DNA from: Lutibacter sp. A80
GTDB taxonomy: Bacteria > Bacteroidota > Bacteroidia > Flavobacteriales > Flavobacteriaceae
Direction: 5' to 3'
Length of the DNA stretch: 64,000 bases
Assembly (NCBI RefSeq): GCF_022429645.1
Contig: NZ_CP092480.1
Span: 3,020,501-3,084,500, forward strand
Part shown: positions 62,408-64,000 of the stretch, one piece after another
How the letters are laid out: every line of letters begins with the position of its first letter
Position numbering within the stretch: position 1 is the stretch's first letter
The notes under the pieces: generated by a model
What the model saw: the letters and a program-made list of their open reading frames with translations, nothing else
What the model was told of the DNA's origin: nothing
Database searches by the model: none
Made by a program: the position numbers and the translations under genes

Positions 62408-63421
62408 TTATTTTACTTGATAAGTGTCACCAGAAAAGAAAAGATTCTCAGTTTTTTTAAATTTCGAATTTGCTTTTACTTGAGCTGTTAACGCATTTTC
62501 TCGTTCTTCTAAAGTTACATCATCATAGCTTCTAATAATACCTGTAGCCAATGGGTATTCTAATCGAACTAGCATTTGGTGTAACGTAGGGTTTTGTTCT
62601 TTTGCATTATGAACTAATATATCTTCTTCTGTAATTCCATTTTCGCCAATAGTTACAACTTCTAGTTTCAATCCATTTAAAACTAAACCTTTGTTTTTTT
62701 CTTTACCAAAAATCATAGGTTTTCCGTGTTCTAAATAGATTTGTTTATCTTCTTTTACGGCTTTATCTGTAACATTTTTAAAGCAACCATCATTAAAAAT
62801 AACACAATTTTGTAATACTTCAATTAAAGATGTTCCTTTAAATTTTTCCGCTTCAATAAAGAGCTGTGTCATGTCTTTTGGGGTGTTTCCACCTATACGT
62901 GCAAAAAAGCGTGCTTGCGCTCCTAAAGCTAATTCACCAGGAGAAAAAGGAGGTTGTGTATTTCCATAAGGAGATGATTTTGTTTTTTGTCCAACTAATG
63001 AAGTAGGAGAAAACTGTCCTTTTGTTAAACCATAAATTTCGTTATTAAATAAAATTATATTTAAATCTATGTTTCTTCTTAAAACATGAATAAAATGATT
63101 TCCACCAATAGCCATAGCATCACCATCACCAGTTATTATCCAAACGCTTAAATCGGGATTGGCGAGTTTTACACCAGAGGCAATTCCAGGTGCTCTACCA
63201 TGTATACTATGCATTCCATAAGTATTCATATAATATGGAAAACGCGATGAACAACCAATTCCAGAAATAAATACTACGTCTTCTTTTTTTACGCCCATTT
63301 CGGGTAGTGCTTTTTGCATAGCACGTAAAATAACATAGTCATCACAACCAGGACACCATCTTACTTCTTGGTCACTTGCAAAATCTTTAAATGTATATTT
63401 TTTTACAGCTGTTGTTTCCAT
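62408..63421 (-). CDS. korB: 2-oxoacid:ferredoxin oxidoreductase, beta subunit
   Basis: This is a 337-residue thiamine-diphosphate subunit. WCPGCDDYVIL near the N-terminus, GIGCSSRFPYY, HGRAPGIASGVKLANP and the TPP/Mg motif GDGDAMAIGGNHFIH (residues about 97-111) are clear. With KorA it would convert 2-oxoglutarate (or another 2-oxoacid) and CoA to acyl-CoA, reducing ferredoxin. It starts 2 nt after korA on the same strand. Confidence 0.93.
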   Translation of the reverse strand: METTAVKKYTFKDFASDQEVRWCPGCDDYVILRAMQKALPEMGVKKEDVVFISGIGCSSRFPYYMNTYGMHSIHGRAPGIASGVKLANPDLSVWIITGDGDAMAIGGNHFIHVLRRNIDLNIILFNNEIYGLTKGQFSPTSLVGQKTKSSPYGNTQPPFSPGELALGAQARFFARIGGNTPKDMTQLFIEAEKFKGTSLIEVLQNCVIFNDGCFKNVTDKAVKEDKQIYLEHGKPMIFGKEKNKGLVLNGLKLEVVTIGENGITEEDILVHNAKEQNPTLHQMLVRLEYPLATGIIRSYDDVTLEERENALTAQVKANSKFKKTENLFFSGDTYQVK

Positions 63422-63423
63422 AA

Positions 63424-64000
63424 TTATTTTACTAATTGTTTAAATTTTTCAATTAATTCTTGATTTCCGAATGGTAAACCTTGAATTTTATTGAATTGGT
63501 TAAATTCGAATCCGCTAAAGTTTATTTTTAATACTTTCGAAAATTGTCCGTTATTTAATTCACAAACAATAAACTTTTTAAATTTGGATAAAACTTTTTC
63601 CGTATTTTTTGGAAGCGGGTTTATATAATTAAAATGTGCAAAACCTATATTTTTATGTCCTTCTTCGTTTAATTGTTTAACGGCAGAATATAGCGAGCCA
63701 TAAGTACCACCCCAGCCAATAACTAATAAATCTCCGGTATCAGCAAATTCAGTTTCTAAATCTGGGATATAGTTTTGTACACGTTTTACTTTTTCTGCTC
63801 TAATTTTGGTCATGTACTCGTGGTTTTCAGGTACATAAGATACATTACCAGATATTTTATCCTTTTCTAAACCTCCAACTCTATGTTCTAAGTCTGGAGT
63901 TCCAGGTATGGCCCAATTTCTAGCTAAAGTATCTTCATCTCTATTGTATGGATGCCAGTTTTCTGTAGCTTTATTGATAATATTATTTTTAATATCAGGC
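63424..64000 (-). CDS. korA: 2-oxoacid:ferredoxin oxidoreductase, alpha subunit (C-terminal part, 5' end outside window)
   Basis: The frame is open from the window edge to the stop at 63424, giving about 192 residues. They include HPYNRDEDTLARNWAIPGTPDLEHRVGG-type sequence upstream of the internal ATG at 63813. That upstream stretch is typical of the KorA pyrimidine-binding domain, and the final part (LVIGWGGTYGS, FNYINPLP, CELNNGQFSKVLK) is the KorA C-terminal domain. The ATG at 63813 is therefore internal and the gene continues beyond the window. Confidence 0.9.
   Translation of the reverse strand, partial: PDIKNNIINKATENWHPYNRDEDTLARNWAIPGTPDLEHRVGGLEKDKISGNVSYVPENHEYMTKIRAEKVKRVQNYIPDLETEFADTGDLLVIGWGGTYGSLYSAVKQLNEEGHKNIGFAHFNYINPLPKNTEKVLSKFKKFIVCELNNGQFSKVLKINFSGFEFNQFNKIQGLPFGNQELIEKFKQLVK

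Overview
The window is AT-rich chromosomal DNA of a member of the Bacteroidetes, most likely family Flavobacteriaceae. The evidence is promoters of the TTTG/TAnnTTTG type, weak Shine-Dalgarno sequences, abundant Cys-anchored lipoproteins, a TonB receptor with a carboxypeptidase-regulatory-like N-terminus, LytS/LytTR signalling, GH92/GH130/GH26 sugar genes and an IntDOT-like integrase. A marine relative such as Lutibacter or Polaribacter is plausible, but the genus cannot be fixed from sequence alone.

Layout. (1) 1-5465, housekeeping: the end of a LytS-type kinase and its LytTR regulator, der, a small membrane protein, a CPBP protease and era. (2) 5466-30433: an initiator tRNA-fMet gene with a roughly 25 kb integrative element inserted at its 3' end, bounded by perfect 64-bp direct repeats (5514-5577 and 30370-30433). 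(3) 30566-41446: a beta-mannan utilisation locus (GH92 lipoprotein, GH26 mannanase, Na+/sugar symporter, GH130 phosphorylase, cellobiose 2-epimerase-like protein, GH5 mannanase, AraC regulator). (4) 41605-50821: an iron/siderophore locus resembling Bacteroides XusABC (PepSY reductase, DUF2271 protein, ankyrin protein, PchR-like regulator, TonB receptor, DUF4374-like lipoprotein). (5) 50934-52570: an ArsR regulator and SO_0444/ArsP-type permease with two matching operators. (6) 52708-64000: tRNA-Arg(CCT), a GH2 glycosidase, an M19 dipeptidase, an Na+/H+ antiporter, an AlkB-like protein, an LpxH-like phosphoesterase, a glycosyltransferase, a Gfo/Idh/MocA oxidoreductase and the 2-oxoacid:ferredoxin oxidoreductase genes korB and korA (korA is cut by the window edge).

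The element. Its left end carries a tyrosine integrase and its right end a RadC-like protein. The middle has an unknown block divergent from an XRE regulator, then a defence operon (hsdM, hsdS, Abi_C protein, ApeA-like protein, DUF262/HNH/HEPN protein, hsdR), then a PIN-type toxin-antitoxin pair. A replication/recombination module follows (RecA-like ATPase, DUF3871 protein, RepA-like ATPase, GIY-YIG nuclease, pol-beta-like nucleotidyltransferase), and then an IS3-family insertion sequence. No relaxase, coupling protein, type IV secretion, capsid or terminase gene is visible, so the element looks like a mobilisable or satellite-type island.

Most interesting points. Three consecutive genes inserted between hsdS and hsdR each carry a HEPN-like Rx4-6H motif. 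An 11-codon relic of a second hsdS 3' end lies between two of them and appears to record how the cassette was built. Three related hairpin-like repeats lie at the borders of the cargo modules. The sequence also shows well-defined operator candidates for the XRE, PchR-like and ArsR regulators.
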